This document shows positions 47,917 to 59,039 of a DNA stretch of 64,000 bases, in pieces. The DNA is from Saururus chinensis. Taxonomy: Eukaryota > Streptophyta > Magnoliopsida > Piperales > Saururaceae. The notes beneath the pieces are model-generated. The model had not been told where the DNA came from. It saw nothing but the letters and a program-made list of their open reading frames with translations, and did not search any database. Position numbers and translations under genes: made by a program. The stretch covers positions 9,232,501 through 9,296,500 of the forward strand of contig CP141146.1 in the NCBI GenBank assembly GCA_035235625.1, given 5' to 3'. Each line of letters begins with the position of its first letter. Within the stretch, counting starts at the first letter, position 1.

Positions 47917-50900
47917 CTAAATTCTCAAGCGGGATAAGACTCTTGAAATCCTCCCATGTGATGGTTCCTTCACCTTAATGCTGCTCTGCCCAATTTTCAA
48001 TTGCAATGCCTCTTCAATGTCCTTAGCCTCCACGGGATGCCCTGCGGCATGAGGTGTCACATGGAACACATTCGCAGCCTTCTTGTCCGATGACGGCACG
48101 TCCACCCCGGTCACATTCAGTCCCTTCTCTTTGAAAATGCTGGTCACATCGGCTAGTATGCCCAGCCTGTCCGGTGCTTCTAGTTCCAACATGACACCCT
48201 GTTCAGTTTCCATATTAAACACTTAATTAGCTTCATAAGATCTGATCAATGTTTGATACATGTAACATGTTTGTCTACCCTCTTAAGTATAGAGGTAAAG
48301 ATAGTTATCTACCTCAAATACTCTTCTATCAACTGCGGCCTGCATGCATTTCATCAAGCGTTGCACTTCGGTATCTGAGTAAATGGGGGTCCCATCCTCG
48401 TGCCTGATTGAAAATTCCTGCACTCAACATTGGAGCATGCCATCAGTTTAACCATTCTGTAGGTGTCACACACATGGCATATGGCTTAGTCATTGTGATT
48501 TCAATGTGACTAGGAAGTGGTATGCTACTTTGGCAAATTAGAGCATCTTTAACCAATTATATCATATACTCCCTCCATCCTAAATTAATAACTCCGTGGC
48601 AAAAAAATTATTTTATATTAATTATTTTATTTTATTTAATTTAAGTAGTTGAGTACTAATTACAAAAGAGTATTATAAGTTTATTTTTCATTCTTGTATA
48701 TATAGGTTTCATCATTTAATAAAAATTATTATTTTATTAAAAAATAATACTCCATCGGTCCTAAATTAATAGCTCAATTTTTAAAAAAAATTTGTTCTAT
48801 TTCTATAGTTCTATTTTATTAAATTTAAATAGTTAGGTACTTAAAAAAGTAATATAAACTTACTTTTCTTTTTTTTATATGTGAGTTTTACTATTAAATT
48901 AAAATTATTATTTTTTAAATATAGTTATTAATATAAGATGGAGAAAATATATGAAAGTAAAAAAAATAGTCAATTTTTTTAATTTGTAGTATATAAAAGT
49001 GGATTTGCCATACGAGTTTTTAGTACCACAAATTTGAGTATCAAGAGGCTATGCCAAATACTCACCGATTTCCTAATAATTAACTGTACCTCACTGACCT
49101 AGTTTGTGAACAGTCCCTTAATTGAATACTATCTTAATCAGTATAAACACCATTATTTTAACTTAAAGAGGGCACTTAATTTGTGATCATACACCCATGG
49201 TTGTCGTATTGAGATCTAATAGCCGTTCATAGCCATGATATCGTCGCCTTTTCAGTTTTTAATGAGGAGCAGAGTATTGAAGTGCTACTTTGTAATATGA
49301 AAAATTTAATATGCGTCTCCGTTCATACATGTCGATGTGCACAGACTGCTGCAAGCCATCGGATTGAGTTTTGATGGCCTGCATGAATAGAGGGATGGTA
49401 GGCCACATGTCTTCCCCTGTATTAAAACGCTATTCAATGGCTCATGGTGCCCCATTGCACGTCAATGCAAGTGAGACATTCTTTGTGTCAGATATTAATA
49501 GTTATATTTAAAAAATAATAATTTGTATTAAATAGTAAAATCTACATATAAAAGAAGAAAAAGTAAGATTATGATACTCTTTTTTAGGCACCTAATCACT
49601 TAAATTTAATAAAATAAAATAATTAAACATGAAACAAACTTTTTTATCAAATGCAACTATTAATTTAGGATGGAAAGAGTAATTTCATACATCACATTAC
49701 AAAAATAACAAGCGTATATGCCACCACTTACAAAAAGAATGTCAATTATGTTAGTAAAAGGTTCCGTTAAATAAGATCAAATCCACAGGTGAGGCAACAC
49801 CAACCTTTATCCCAGAAAATTGAAGGTGACACCATTAGCTTAGAGTCAGTATGAAGATTTGAATCCCTCTTGGTATAGTGGAAGGACACTGCATAATAGG
49901 TATACTAATGGATGCACCATCGATTCTCTTTAACCTTGTGTTAATTTACTTCACCATTTGATTTAAATTTCTCTACACAACACTTACAAAATTCTAATCT
50001 CTGAGTGAAACTAGGGGTATTTATGAACATCTATTATCTGGTTGTCTGTATCCGTATTTACATAGGATGGATATTTTTTTATGTTTGTAATAGATATAGA
50101 TACAAATACGATTCAATTAATTTAGTATGCCCTATTAGGTGGCTACGACATGAACAAACAATTACCCGTATTTGTGAATATCCATGCCCACCCATTTTTA
50201 ATAGAAATAGAGATCATAGTAAAATAAAAAAGAGATCAATATTTATGTACTATATCTGTGGTGGGGTCTTTTGTTCGCATCTATTTTGTCCGTATTTATC
50301 CTAACATAGTACATAGTTTGTAGACAATGGTAATAGGTCAAAAAAATTATGAACTAGTAGCTATGTAATAAGTTAAGACTTAACCTAATATATTGTATAG
50401 CTATTGGACATTAAAAATTAAGTTTTTATTGTATGTCTATATCTGTCAGTGTCTATGGTGAACGGACTCGACAAATATAATATGGACCAAGGAACTAGGG
50501 ACACAAAGAGTCTTTTGTTCGCATCTATTTTGTCCGTATGTACCGCGAAGTAAAATGTTAATAGATAGTGATAGTCTTACAACAAAAGTATCTGTAAAAA
50601 CTCGCACAAAAGTTTTAATTAGCCTACACAAATAGGTTACAGAATAAATTTATATGAGCTTACTCATCTTGACCAATCAAAAGTCATGAGCTTACTCATC
50701 TTGGCCAATCAAAACTCATGAATTTTTGTTACTTATTTTTATATGTGAAATATCATTTTTACTAGCGGTAGCGCGCGAAACCGTGCTCATGCAAACGGTA
50801 TTAGAAGTTGTAGGTACACGGTCAAGTGCACGGCCGATTTTCTTCTATTTACTCTCCTTTTTAACTTAAGAAAAATGTGAATTGGTTGACTTACCAGGTT

Positions 50901-52298
50901 GGCCTCGGAGGAATCTGAATCGATGCAGGCATGAAAGATGGCACACTTCATGTCCGTCAACGCGCACACCAGGTCAAAGAGCAGCTTCTGCCGATCCCTG
51001 CACCTCACTTTTACCGCCGTGTATCCTCTCACCCACCAGTCCTCCACCACCACCACCACCGTCGGTGGCCCCACCCTGGAGCCGGAGGAGGACGACGACA
51101 GCTCATAGTCACCATCCGCAAACATCAGCTGGTGCAGCCGCCGCTCAATATCGGTGTCGGCCATGGGAGCGGCGGTCTTGGCTGCACGGACGTTGTGGTC
51201 GCCTTTGAGCACCTTCTCCAGCTGCTTCTGGACGCGGGCTAGCTTATGGGAGTCACTGAGGAAGGACCCAGTGTCCTCGTCTTTGAAGTAGATGACGGAC
51301 GCATAACGGCCGTTGTGTGTCCAGAACTTGGTGTGGTAGACATTACCCCGGAGGCGGGCAATAATGGCGAAGACCTCGGCCAGCAGCCCGGGCCTGTCTG
51401 TACCCGTCAGTTCTAACTCCGTTAAGCCTCGGAAGAGGTCAGATGTTTGTGGGACGACATTGGTACCCAGCCTTCCCAAGTACTGCAAAAGCAAGAACAA
51501 CAACAACAACAACAACTCTCTTAGTTACAAATAAAACCATGTTAAAGCAAAAATATGGATGCTTAAGAACATATTAGATGGTAATTTATACGTGTTCAAT
51601 GTAGCCAATAACGTTGTCGGAGAGTTTGCTGTCGTCCTGGTCAGTCACATGGAAGACTACAGAGAAAAAAAAAATGTATGAAGTTAGATATGTATCAGCT
51701 GAATCGAAAGGAAAGTTGGAGGAGAAATCAATCGAAATTAGGGAGGAAGAGGGGTCTCAAGTCTCACCGTTCATGAAACAGTGGCCGTGGGAAGAGATGT
51801 AGGCTTTTCTGATGGAGAGGTTGAGATCGGTAAGGATCTGAACTACTTCAAGGAGGAATCCACGCTTCCTCGAGCTGTTCACCTGAGACATGACCGAAGA
51901 GAAAATATGGGGAAAAATCTAAGAAAAGGGATTGGTCAAAGTCTGTAAGCAAATTGTCCTGAGGTAATTATACTTTGGGCGTTCATTAGTTTGTGATTTG
52001 AGGAAATACCATAATCAAAGTGGCTTCAGGGCTGATGAGATTGTTGACTACATGTCTGAACGACAAAGATAAATTAAGAAACAAACAGAGGATTAATAAG
52101 TGAAGGAGACCCAGATGACAGAAATCAATATATGAAACATGGAATAGAAAGGAACGAATGCAGCTAAAGATATCTAGCTTAGCTAAAAAAGAAACTTGTT
52201 TAGAAATCAACATCTCAGAAACAAGAACGTGATGAATAAGAGCTGGAAGATTACGTTGGAGCATTCATCTGCAGGGCAAGATTTTCGCATTCGTTCAT
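47917..52298 (-). CDS. ACR: ACR-E: four-ACT-domain (ACR family) protein
   Basis: Seven exons give 414 residues: 52255-52298, 52010-52055, 51768-51882, 51592-51656, 50895-51482, 48313-48417 and 47917-48198. An in-frame TGA eight codons above the ATG fixes the start as MNECENLALQMNAPTHVV, close in pattern to the Arabidopsis ACR8-type N terminus. The ACT1 loop SSRKRGFLLEVVQ keeps the glycine. ACT2 has TDRPGLLAEVF and WTHNGRYASVIYFK, ACT3 RDRQKLLFDLV and ACT4 DRLGILADV. Exon 5 is six codons longer than in A-C, with a Val-rich insert after Ser/Gly repeats (about 51040-51090). The intron between exons 5 and 6 is 2477 bases and holds three MITEs. It is intact by sequence and is the paralogue of ACR-F. 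Confidence 0.92.
48567..48945 (+). mobile_element. Two adjacent Stowaway-like MITEs in ACR-E intron 5
   Basis: The first starts TACTCCCTCCATCCTAAATT at 48567. The second starts TACTCCATCGGTCCTAAATT at 48748 and ends GATGGAGAAAATA. Both carry the GTACTTAAAAAAG/GTGAGTTTTACTATT type core. The first has lost its right end where the second begins, suggesting insertion of one into the end of the other. Confidence 0.7.
49490..49681 (-). mobile_element. Third MITE in ACR-E intron 5, inverted
   Basis: Reverse-complement copy ending AGGATGGAAAGAGTA, with the motif CTCTTTTTTAGGCACCTAAT. It is in opposite orientation to the pair at 48567-48945. Confidence 0.65.
50261..50720. repeat. Local direct repeats in ACR-E intron 5
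   Basis: TCTTTTGTTCGCATCTATTT is present at about 50268 and again at about 50510. A tandem pair of about 39 bases (GAGCTTACTCATCTTG) lies at 50655-50720, of which a single diverged copy is left in the matching ACR-F intron. Confidence 0.7.
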
Positions 52299-52577
52299 GG
52301 TCGCTGCCCAAACCTTCTTCTTCCCCTCTCAGACAACTGCACGCCCGAAGCTCTGACTTTCTACCAGAACAGGAGGAACCAATGCCCGCCTGCAGCTTGT
52401 TCTGCAGAAATATCTCTGCTTTTCCTTCTCATACGATACGCGGATGGTTAGCGTACTCGGTGACGACCGGTTGCACCTTGGATTTGAGGCAAGAAAGCTA
52501 GGTTTACACGCCAAGGGCTTTGTTGCATTGGTTTGGTAGTGCTTGGTCTTTACCATCTACGCGTTAGTTTAGGCCAA

Positions 52578-53042
52578 CACTCTAAGTCTAAATTAATAAC
52601 TCTACTTAAATTTTTTAAAATAAATTTAAATTATTTTATTTTAAAAAAACCAAATGAAATTACTAATATAAGATGGAAGGAGTACTAACCTGAATCTTAC
52701 AAGGAATATTCATGTGGCAATTTCTGATTTGATCAGAAATTAGATATTTTCCTGGTAAATGAAATACATCCATTCATTTTTCAAGTGAACTGTTGTTAAG
52801 GAAGATAATGAAGGTAAACAAGATTATGCTTGCTGGAAGAGATATGTAATACTCTCTCCATAGCTCTATTTGACAAAAAAGTTTGTTTTATATTAATAAC
52901 TTTATTTTGTTGAATTTAAGTGGTTGGGTTATTAAAAAGAGTATCTTAAACTTATTTTTTCTTCTTTTAGATGTGAGTTTTACTATTTAATAAAAATTAT
53001 TATTTTTTTAAATGTAACTATTAATATAAGATAAAGAGAGTA
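52578..53042. mobile_element. MITE pair upstream of ACR-E
   Basis: A short degenerate copy at about 52578-52684 (ends GATGGAAGGAGTA) and a full one at 52850-53042 (TACTCTCTCCA to GATAAAGAGAGTA). Between and behind them, 53100-53400 resembles 57940-58060 upstream of ACR-F, sharing CTTGTGCCAATAC, showing that the promoter flank was duplicated with the gene. Confidence 0.6.
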
Positions 53043-54790
53043 CTTGTTACCCAAGGTCAGGTCCCTACTTTTGCTCCACCTTTGAGTTTGCTATGTATTA
53101 CTTTTTTTGGCACAAAGGTTAACTTGTGCCAATACACTTTGAATAATGAAAAATATTTTCCTATACTCCTTGACACCTTGTGATTAGACTACATGGGCTT
53201 TGAACATAGTATATAAGAAGGTAATTGTACATGGATAAGGAGTTTCCTTTATGTATCATGTTTGGAGCACTATGTCGGCTAGTCATGGGGCTTTGGACAC
53301 AAAGCATGGTCAAGCTATAGGTGTCCTCAAATAATGAAGGTTTTTCCTTTCCGAATGATTTATTTTGGTATTATATAACCTCTCAATCTAGTAAAAATCC
53401 CCTTTAAAAAAAAAGTGAAAGTTAACAAAAGAAATATCTTAGAGCCTAGCATTGTTGTCTATGAGCCTAAGTTCATGTACGTCATCGTGAGCCCTGATTT
53501 GTGGGCTGTTAGATTTTAATCTAATGGCACACATACCTTAGGGAAGGCAGGTATGAACCACCGCGTACCTCTTACTGTTTTACACCATCAGATTTAAATT
53601 CAAAAGCCCATTTTTTCTTAGCTTGATTATTTCCTTTCAAGCTTCCATGTTGATATTGACAAATAGAAGGCCCGAAAAGGTGCTATGGACTGTTTGACTT
53701 CTATCTATGATGCTGAGTGTGAAGGGAATTGTTGTTGGTTTACTTACAATCTGGGCTGTCTACAAGCTTGTAGGTTTAATCTTTCCAGTTTCTAATTGGT
53801 TAGGGATTTCTGCAGGGTATCATTATATAGTGGTTAAAATAAGCTTCTATCTTTATTGATTCGGCATGGTATTCAAATGCTTCATTTTGTTTTTGTGCGA
53901 ATCACTACAAGTGGATTCTCACAACTGGTCAAGGATCAAACTATGAGGAAACATAGCTACTCTAATCTTCTCTTCACCGATTATGTAGCATGTTTTAAAA
54001 GGTTGATTTTTATTTGTTTGTTAGTTTGGTTCAAGTGAATTTAACATCCTTCACTGCATTTAAGTGATATTTAACGATGTAGGTTTCACATATCTGTTGG
54101 TCTACCAAACGTCTCTAGGCTTTGAGGGGGTTTGCCCTGTTGCAGCATCCTCCTTGTAGATCTCCTTCTTTATGCTGGCATTCTATGCCAATTGGTCCAA
54201 AAAGTTCTTTTACACTTGGGAGGGGCTCTCCTCTGAGGCTTTCAACTATGTGCTTCCAAACATGAAGTTGGCCATCCCTTCATCTGTCATGGTTTGATGA
54301 GTAGTTGAGATTACTTCAAATGAATGGAATTGGTTGGGTCCTACAAATAGATGGTTGGAATCAGGGATTGACCATTTAATTGATCCCTCCTATAAATGGG
54401 AATGGGCAATTGATTTCAACTGATTAGGACCAGTGTTTTTAAATTTCACCTCCTATAAATGGAATAAAAAAGTTTTTATTTTAACCTCCGTAATGAAATC
54501 TATTAAATGGAAAATTGAGGGTATATTGATCTAGCTCTCAATTGATCAGGGAGTCTTCAGCAGTGAAACCCACAATCTAATTTGTGTTCGTAATACTAAG
54601 AACTAGATCTATTACAAAAAATTTAGTATTTAAAAATTATCTCTAAAATTTTCTAAAAAATTTTCTAAAAAATTTTAGGTGAAACTAGACTCCAATATAT
54701 AGATTTCCATTAATTTACCTAGATAAAACATACAAATAAATAAATTTAAAATAATTTATTCAAACATTAGAGGATATATTTCGTGCTTGT
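53043..54790. other. Intergenic, no gene
   Basis: Apart from the duplicated ACR-E/F upstream flank (to about 53400), this AT-rich stretch shows only minor repeats (CTCCTATAAATGG twice near 54390-54460; TTTTCTAAAAAA three times near 54645). No coding feature recognised. Confidence 0.5.
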
Positions 54791-54791
54791 G

Positions 54792-55300
54792 TGATATTGT
54801 CGCACACTCAAGCACTAAAGCTGAGTACAAAGGGTTGGCTAACGCTTCTGCAGAAATTTTATGTCACCAAACCTTACGCAGGGACCTTCACATTTGCCTA
54901 CCTCAAGCTCTAGTGCTATATTATGGTGCCTTTCATTCAGGTCGACATAGAAGTTGATTATCACTCATATGGGAAAGAGTAACTTGTCATGTTCTTGCAA
55001 CTTCTTACATTTCCTCTCACAAGAAAACCACTGATGTCTTCACCAAAGGAGTAGTCATCAACTTTAGCATTATTGAAACCCAATTAAGAATTTGCTCCAA
55101 ACCCGTTAACTTGAGGGGGAGTAACAGCTAATCTCCTCATATGTTGATACAGTTAAAGAGTCAATAACCTCTTCAACTTAATCTTCTTGCAATCTTCCTA
55201 ATCTCTCTCTAATTGTTGTAACTATGTAAGCTAATATCTCTCGCTGTTGTAACTGATCTGCTCTGTTTAAAGAGCCCTTACCAATGAAACACATGCGGAC
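54792..55300 (+). mobile_element. Ty1/copia 3' relic: RNase H end, PPT and partial LTR
   Basis: Plus-strand translation in shifting frames shows copia RNase H landmarks: SSTKAEYKGLANASAE-like at 54812, DYHS-like near 54960, TDVFTKG near 55030 and LNLRGGV-like at 55110. A polypurine tract (GAGGGGGAG, about 55112-55121) precedes TGTTGATACAG at 55142, the likely LTR start. The stretch after the catalytic WCDN-type site is deleted, so the gene is dead. The LTR remnant ends near 55300, only about 50 bases from the ACR-F stop codon, so it may overlap the ACR-F 3' UTR. Confidence 0.75.
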
Positions 55301-55352
55301 AATTCCATAATACAAAGTCATTCTCTACCGACTAGATAACTCTTCTGATGGA

Positions 55353-57541
55353 CTAATTATGAAAATTCTTTCTCAGAAATTTCCCAAGTCGCTCCTTCAC
55401 CTTAATGTTGCTCTGCCCAAATTTCCCTTGCAACGCCTCCTCAATATCCTTCGCCTCCACCGGATGCCCGGCCGCATGAGGCGTCACATGGAACACATTT
55501 GCAGCCTTCTCATCAGCCGATGCTACATCCGCTGCCGTCACATTCAGCCCCTTCTCTTTGAATATGCTAGTCACGTGGGCCAACACGCCTCGCCTGTCCG
55601 GTGCTTCTAGTTCCCATATGACACCCTGTTCAATTTTCACGTTAAGAACTTAATTAACTTCATAAGATTTGATCAATGTTTGAGATGTGTCAGATGTTTG
55701 TCTAGCCTCTTAGCATAGAAGTAAAGATGGGTTGTCTACCTCGAATACTCTTCTATTGACCGCGGCTTGCATGCATTTAATCAAGCGCTGTGTTTCGGCA
55801 TCTGAGCTAATGGGTGTCCCATCCTCGTGCCTGATTGAAAATTCCTACACTCAACATTGAAGCATACCATCAATTTCTTTATTTATGAGAAAAATATATT
55901 TTAAATATATTAAAAAAAATTTAGATGTAAAAGATAAATGAGAAATTTTAGTACACGAGATAAATAGAAAATTTAGATGTAATAGATATATTTTAAGAAG
56001 GTGAAAATACATTCTTAACAAAAAGATGGTGATATTTCTACTTAAAAAGCACCTATAAAAACTTTCACAAGTGGACTTTACAAATAGCCCCACACAAAGC
56101 TCACTTATTTAAGACCAATCAAAACTCTATATTTGTCATTATGTAAAGATATTATTTTTTCAAAAATAAAGTGAATTAGTTCCCTTACCAGGTTGGCCTC
56201 GGTGGAATCTGAGTCAATGCAGGTATTGAAGATGACACACTTCATGTCCATCAACGCGCATACCAGGTCAAAGAGTAGCTTCTGCCGATCCTTGCACCTC
56301 ACCTTCACCGCCGTGTATCCCCTCACCCACCAGTCCTCCACCACCACCACCGTCAGCGGCCCCTCCATGGAGCTGGAGGATGACGACGACAGCTCATAGT
56401 CCCCATCCGCAAACATCAGCTGGTGCAGCCGCCGCTCAATATCAATATCGGCCATGGGGGCGGCGGTTTTAGCCGCACGGACGTTGTGATCGCCCTCGAG
56501 GACGTTCTCCAACTGCTTCTGGACGCGGGCCAGCTTATGGGAGTCGCTGAGGAAGGACCCAGTGTCCTCGTCTTTGAAGTAGATGACGGACGCATAACGG
56601 CCGTTGTGTGTCCAGAACTTGGTGTGGTGGAGATTACCCTGGAGGCCAGCAATAACGTTGAATACGTCGGCCAGCAGCCCTGGCCTATCTGTACCAGTCA
56701 GTTCTAACTTCGTTAGGCCTTGGAAGAGGTCAGATGTTTGCGGTATATTCATCCCCAGCATTCCCAAAGACTGCAAATGCAAGAACATGGAACAAATATT
56801 AATCAAAATAAACCATATTGAGCAAAAAAATATTTATGTTATATATTCAATCTTGACATCTTAGATGGTAATTTATACGTGTTCGATGTAGCCAATAACG
56901 TTGTCGGAGAGTTTGCTGCCGTCTTGGTCAGTAACATGGAAAACTACAGAGAGAGAAACAGGTACAACGTTAGATATGTATCAGCTGAATCGTAAGGAAA
57001 GTGGGAAGTGAAATATATCAATCGAAATTAGGGAGGAAGAGGGGTCTCGAGTCTCACCGTTCGTGAAACAGTTGCCGTGGGAGGAGATGTAGGCTTTTCT
57101 GATGGAGAGATTGAGATCGGTAAAGATCTGAACTGCTTCAAGGAAGAATCCATGCTTCGTCTTGCTGTCCAACTGAGACATGACCAGAGAGAAAGCATGG
57201 GTTAAAATCTAAGAGAATGAATCTGTCTGTAAGTGTTTTTCAAATTACATAAAGTTGCACTACTTTGGGAGCGTTAATTCACCAGTTTGTGATTTGAGGA
57301 AATACCATAATCAAAGTGGCTTCAGGGCTGATGAGATTGTTGATAACATGCCTGAATGACAAGAAGAAATTAATTAGAATTAAACAGTTAAACATGCAAT
57401 AGAAAAGGAAGAATGATATACTAGCTCAAAATGAAACTTGTTCGGAAATCACATCTTCAGATCTGACAGAAGTGATGAATAAGAAACGGAAAATTACGTA
57501 GGAGCATTCATCTGCAGGGCAAGCTTTTCGCATTCGTTCAT
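55353..57541 (-). CDS. ACR: ACR-F: four-ACT-domain (ACR family) protein
   Basis: Seven exons give 409 residues: 57498-57541, 57306-57351, 57058-57172, 56879-56943, 56189-56770, 55740-55844 and 55353-55625. It starts MNECEKLALQMNAPTHVI. The ACT1 loop is SKTKHGFFLEAVQ with the glycine kept. ACT2 is TDRPGLLADVF with WTHNGRYASVIYFK, ACT3 KDRQKLLFDLV and ACT4 DRRGVLAHV with GLNVTAAD. The acceptor of exon 6 is TAG where most copies have CAG. It is compact: the intron between exons 5 and 6 is 344 bases against 2477 in ACR-E and lacks MITEs. The tail is short (GKFLRKNFHN). Its 3' end abuts a copia relic. It is intact by sequence. Confidence 0.92.
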
Positions 57542-58295
57542 GGCTGCTGCCCAAACCAACTTCTTCCCGTATCAAACAACTGCACTCCCGAAGCTCTGTC
57601 TCTTAACAAGAACAGGAGAAACCAATGCTCTGCAAAAGTTGTTACTTGGGCCGGAAAATATCTCTGCTTTACCTTCTCGGTGAGGGCCGGTTGCCCCTTT
57701 TTATTTGAAGCAGAAATGGCGAAAATGGTCAGCAAATGTATTCGGTGAAGGGCTCGTCGCATTGGTTTGCTGGTGCTGAGTCTTCACCATCTACGCGTTT
57801 AGTCTAGTCAATTGTTGCGTAAGACTAGTCTCTAATGATCGAAGTGACACTTCATATGACAATTTCCGATCTGTTAATCATATTTAAGTAAACCTTTGCG
57901 TACACTTAATTTGCATGATTTTCTTTTAATTTTGTTGATCAAAGATTATCTTGTGCCAATACGCTTTGAACAATGAAGATTTTTCCTTCCGGAATGAATT
58001 TTTTGGCATTATATAACCTTTCAATCAGGTAAATGTCTTAATCAATACATATAAAATTCGAGTCAAAGCCTTCATTCTTGTTGTAAAAAAAAAAGTCTAG
58101 TCCTCACGGTTTCGTTTTTTGTTTTCCACGTAATTAATTACTTGGAAGCTTCACAGCCACAGGCCCACAGCCGCCAGAGAAGTTTCACTAGCAGTTGCCG
58201 ATTGTAGAAACTTGCACTAGCCATCTGATTGCTACTTGGTCCACACACTAACACACAGCACAATATATAGTCAAATAAGTAAAGTTTGTATGGAA
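57542..58295. promoter_or_regulatory. ACR-F upstream region
   Basis: 57542-58060 is homologous to the ACR-E upstream region (52299-53400), with shared leader sequence and the CTTGTGCCAATACGCTTTGA block, so it probably holds the promoter and 5' UTR. No clear TATA box can be assigned. 58060-58295 shows nothing. Confidence 0.5.
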
Positions 58296-58514
58296 TTACC
58301 GTGTACTCCTAGGGATAGTCTGATGAAGCTGGTGCATCTCTACATATGCCTTCAAATTAACAAGGATATCCGCATTATATACCTTTGAGACACCTATGAA
58401 CCTTATATTCCAATTACTAAAATATGGTAACAGTAAATCAGCTACAGTTGGTAAATGTGAGCAACCACTAGGAAGCCAATTACCATCATTAATTGACTGA
58501 TCCCCAATTTGCAA
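58296..58514 (-). other. Unrecognised ORF, possible exon fragment
   Basis: A 72-residue minus-strand frame (ADLLLPYFSNWNIRFIGV and SKVYNADILVNLKAYVEMHQ parts) has a balanced, protein-like composition unusual for this AT-rich DNA. There is no neighbouring exon I can attach and no family I can name. It may be a captured or leftover exon, or chance. Confidence 0.25.
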
Positions 58515-58820
58515 AAAACTTCCATTTCTAGCTTGCGAATGTCTGGGTTTTATTCGATGTCAGCACATACTTGCAAGGACGGATTATAGACAAACACTTA
58601 CCACACCTTTTTTATTAACGAAGCACGATTCAAAAATCTCGTTCTTTTGAAATTTAATGCACTTTCACCTTTAGACCGCATAGTGCATCCCAATTTTTTG
58701 TATGTCACTATCAGAATATTCGAAGAAATGCTTAGCCTTTATAACTGACCTTACTAGGGTACAAAGGGCTGGTCCTCACCTAAATAATTGGAGGATAAGT
58801 CATGTACGTGTATGTGTCTA

Positions 58821-59039
58821 CACTACAATAAATGTGACTTTTTTGCAATATTTTTTGCTATAAATGTCCCTACAAGTAATTATTTGGAAAAAAAAAGGCA
58901 TTTATTGCAAATGATTCTAATGAAGGAGACCTTGTTCCTCAACTTATTTGCAACAAATAAAATTTGTGAAAAATACTACCTATTTGCAATAAAAAAATAT
59001 TTTTTGCTATGAAAGAATGACTTTTCATAATGAAAACTA
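58821..59039 (+). mobile_element. CACTA-like terminal fragment
   Basis: Begins CACTACAATAAATGTGAC, a typical CACTA transposon terminus, followed by repeats of TTTTTTGC(A/T)AT and TATTTGCAA words. It is cut after about 220 bases by the next element. Confidence 0.5.

Noticed and set aside
50882..51242. Plus-strand ORFs opposite ACR-E exon 5 (similar ones opposite the other ACR exons)
   Set aside because: Antisense shadows of the GC-rich exon; they lack conservation of their own.
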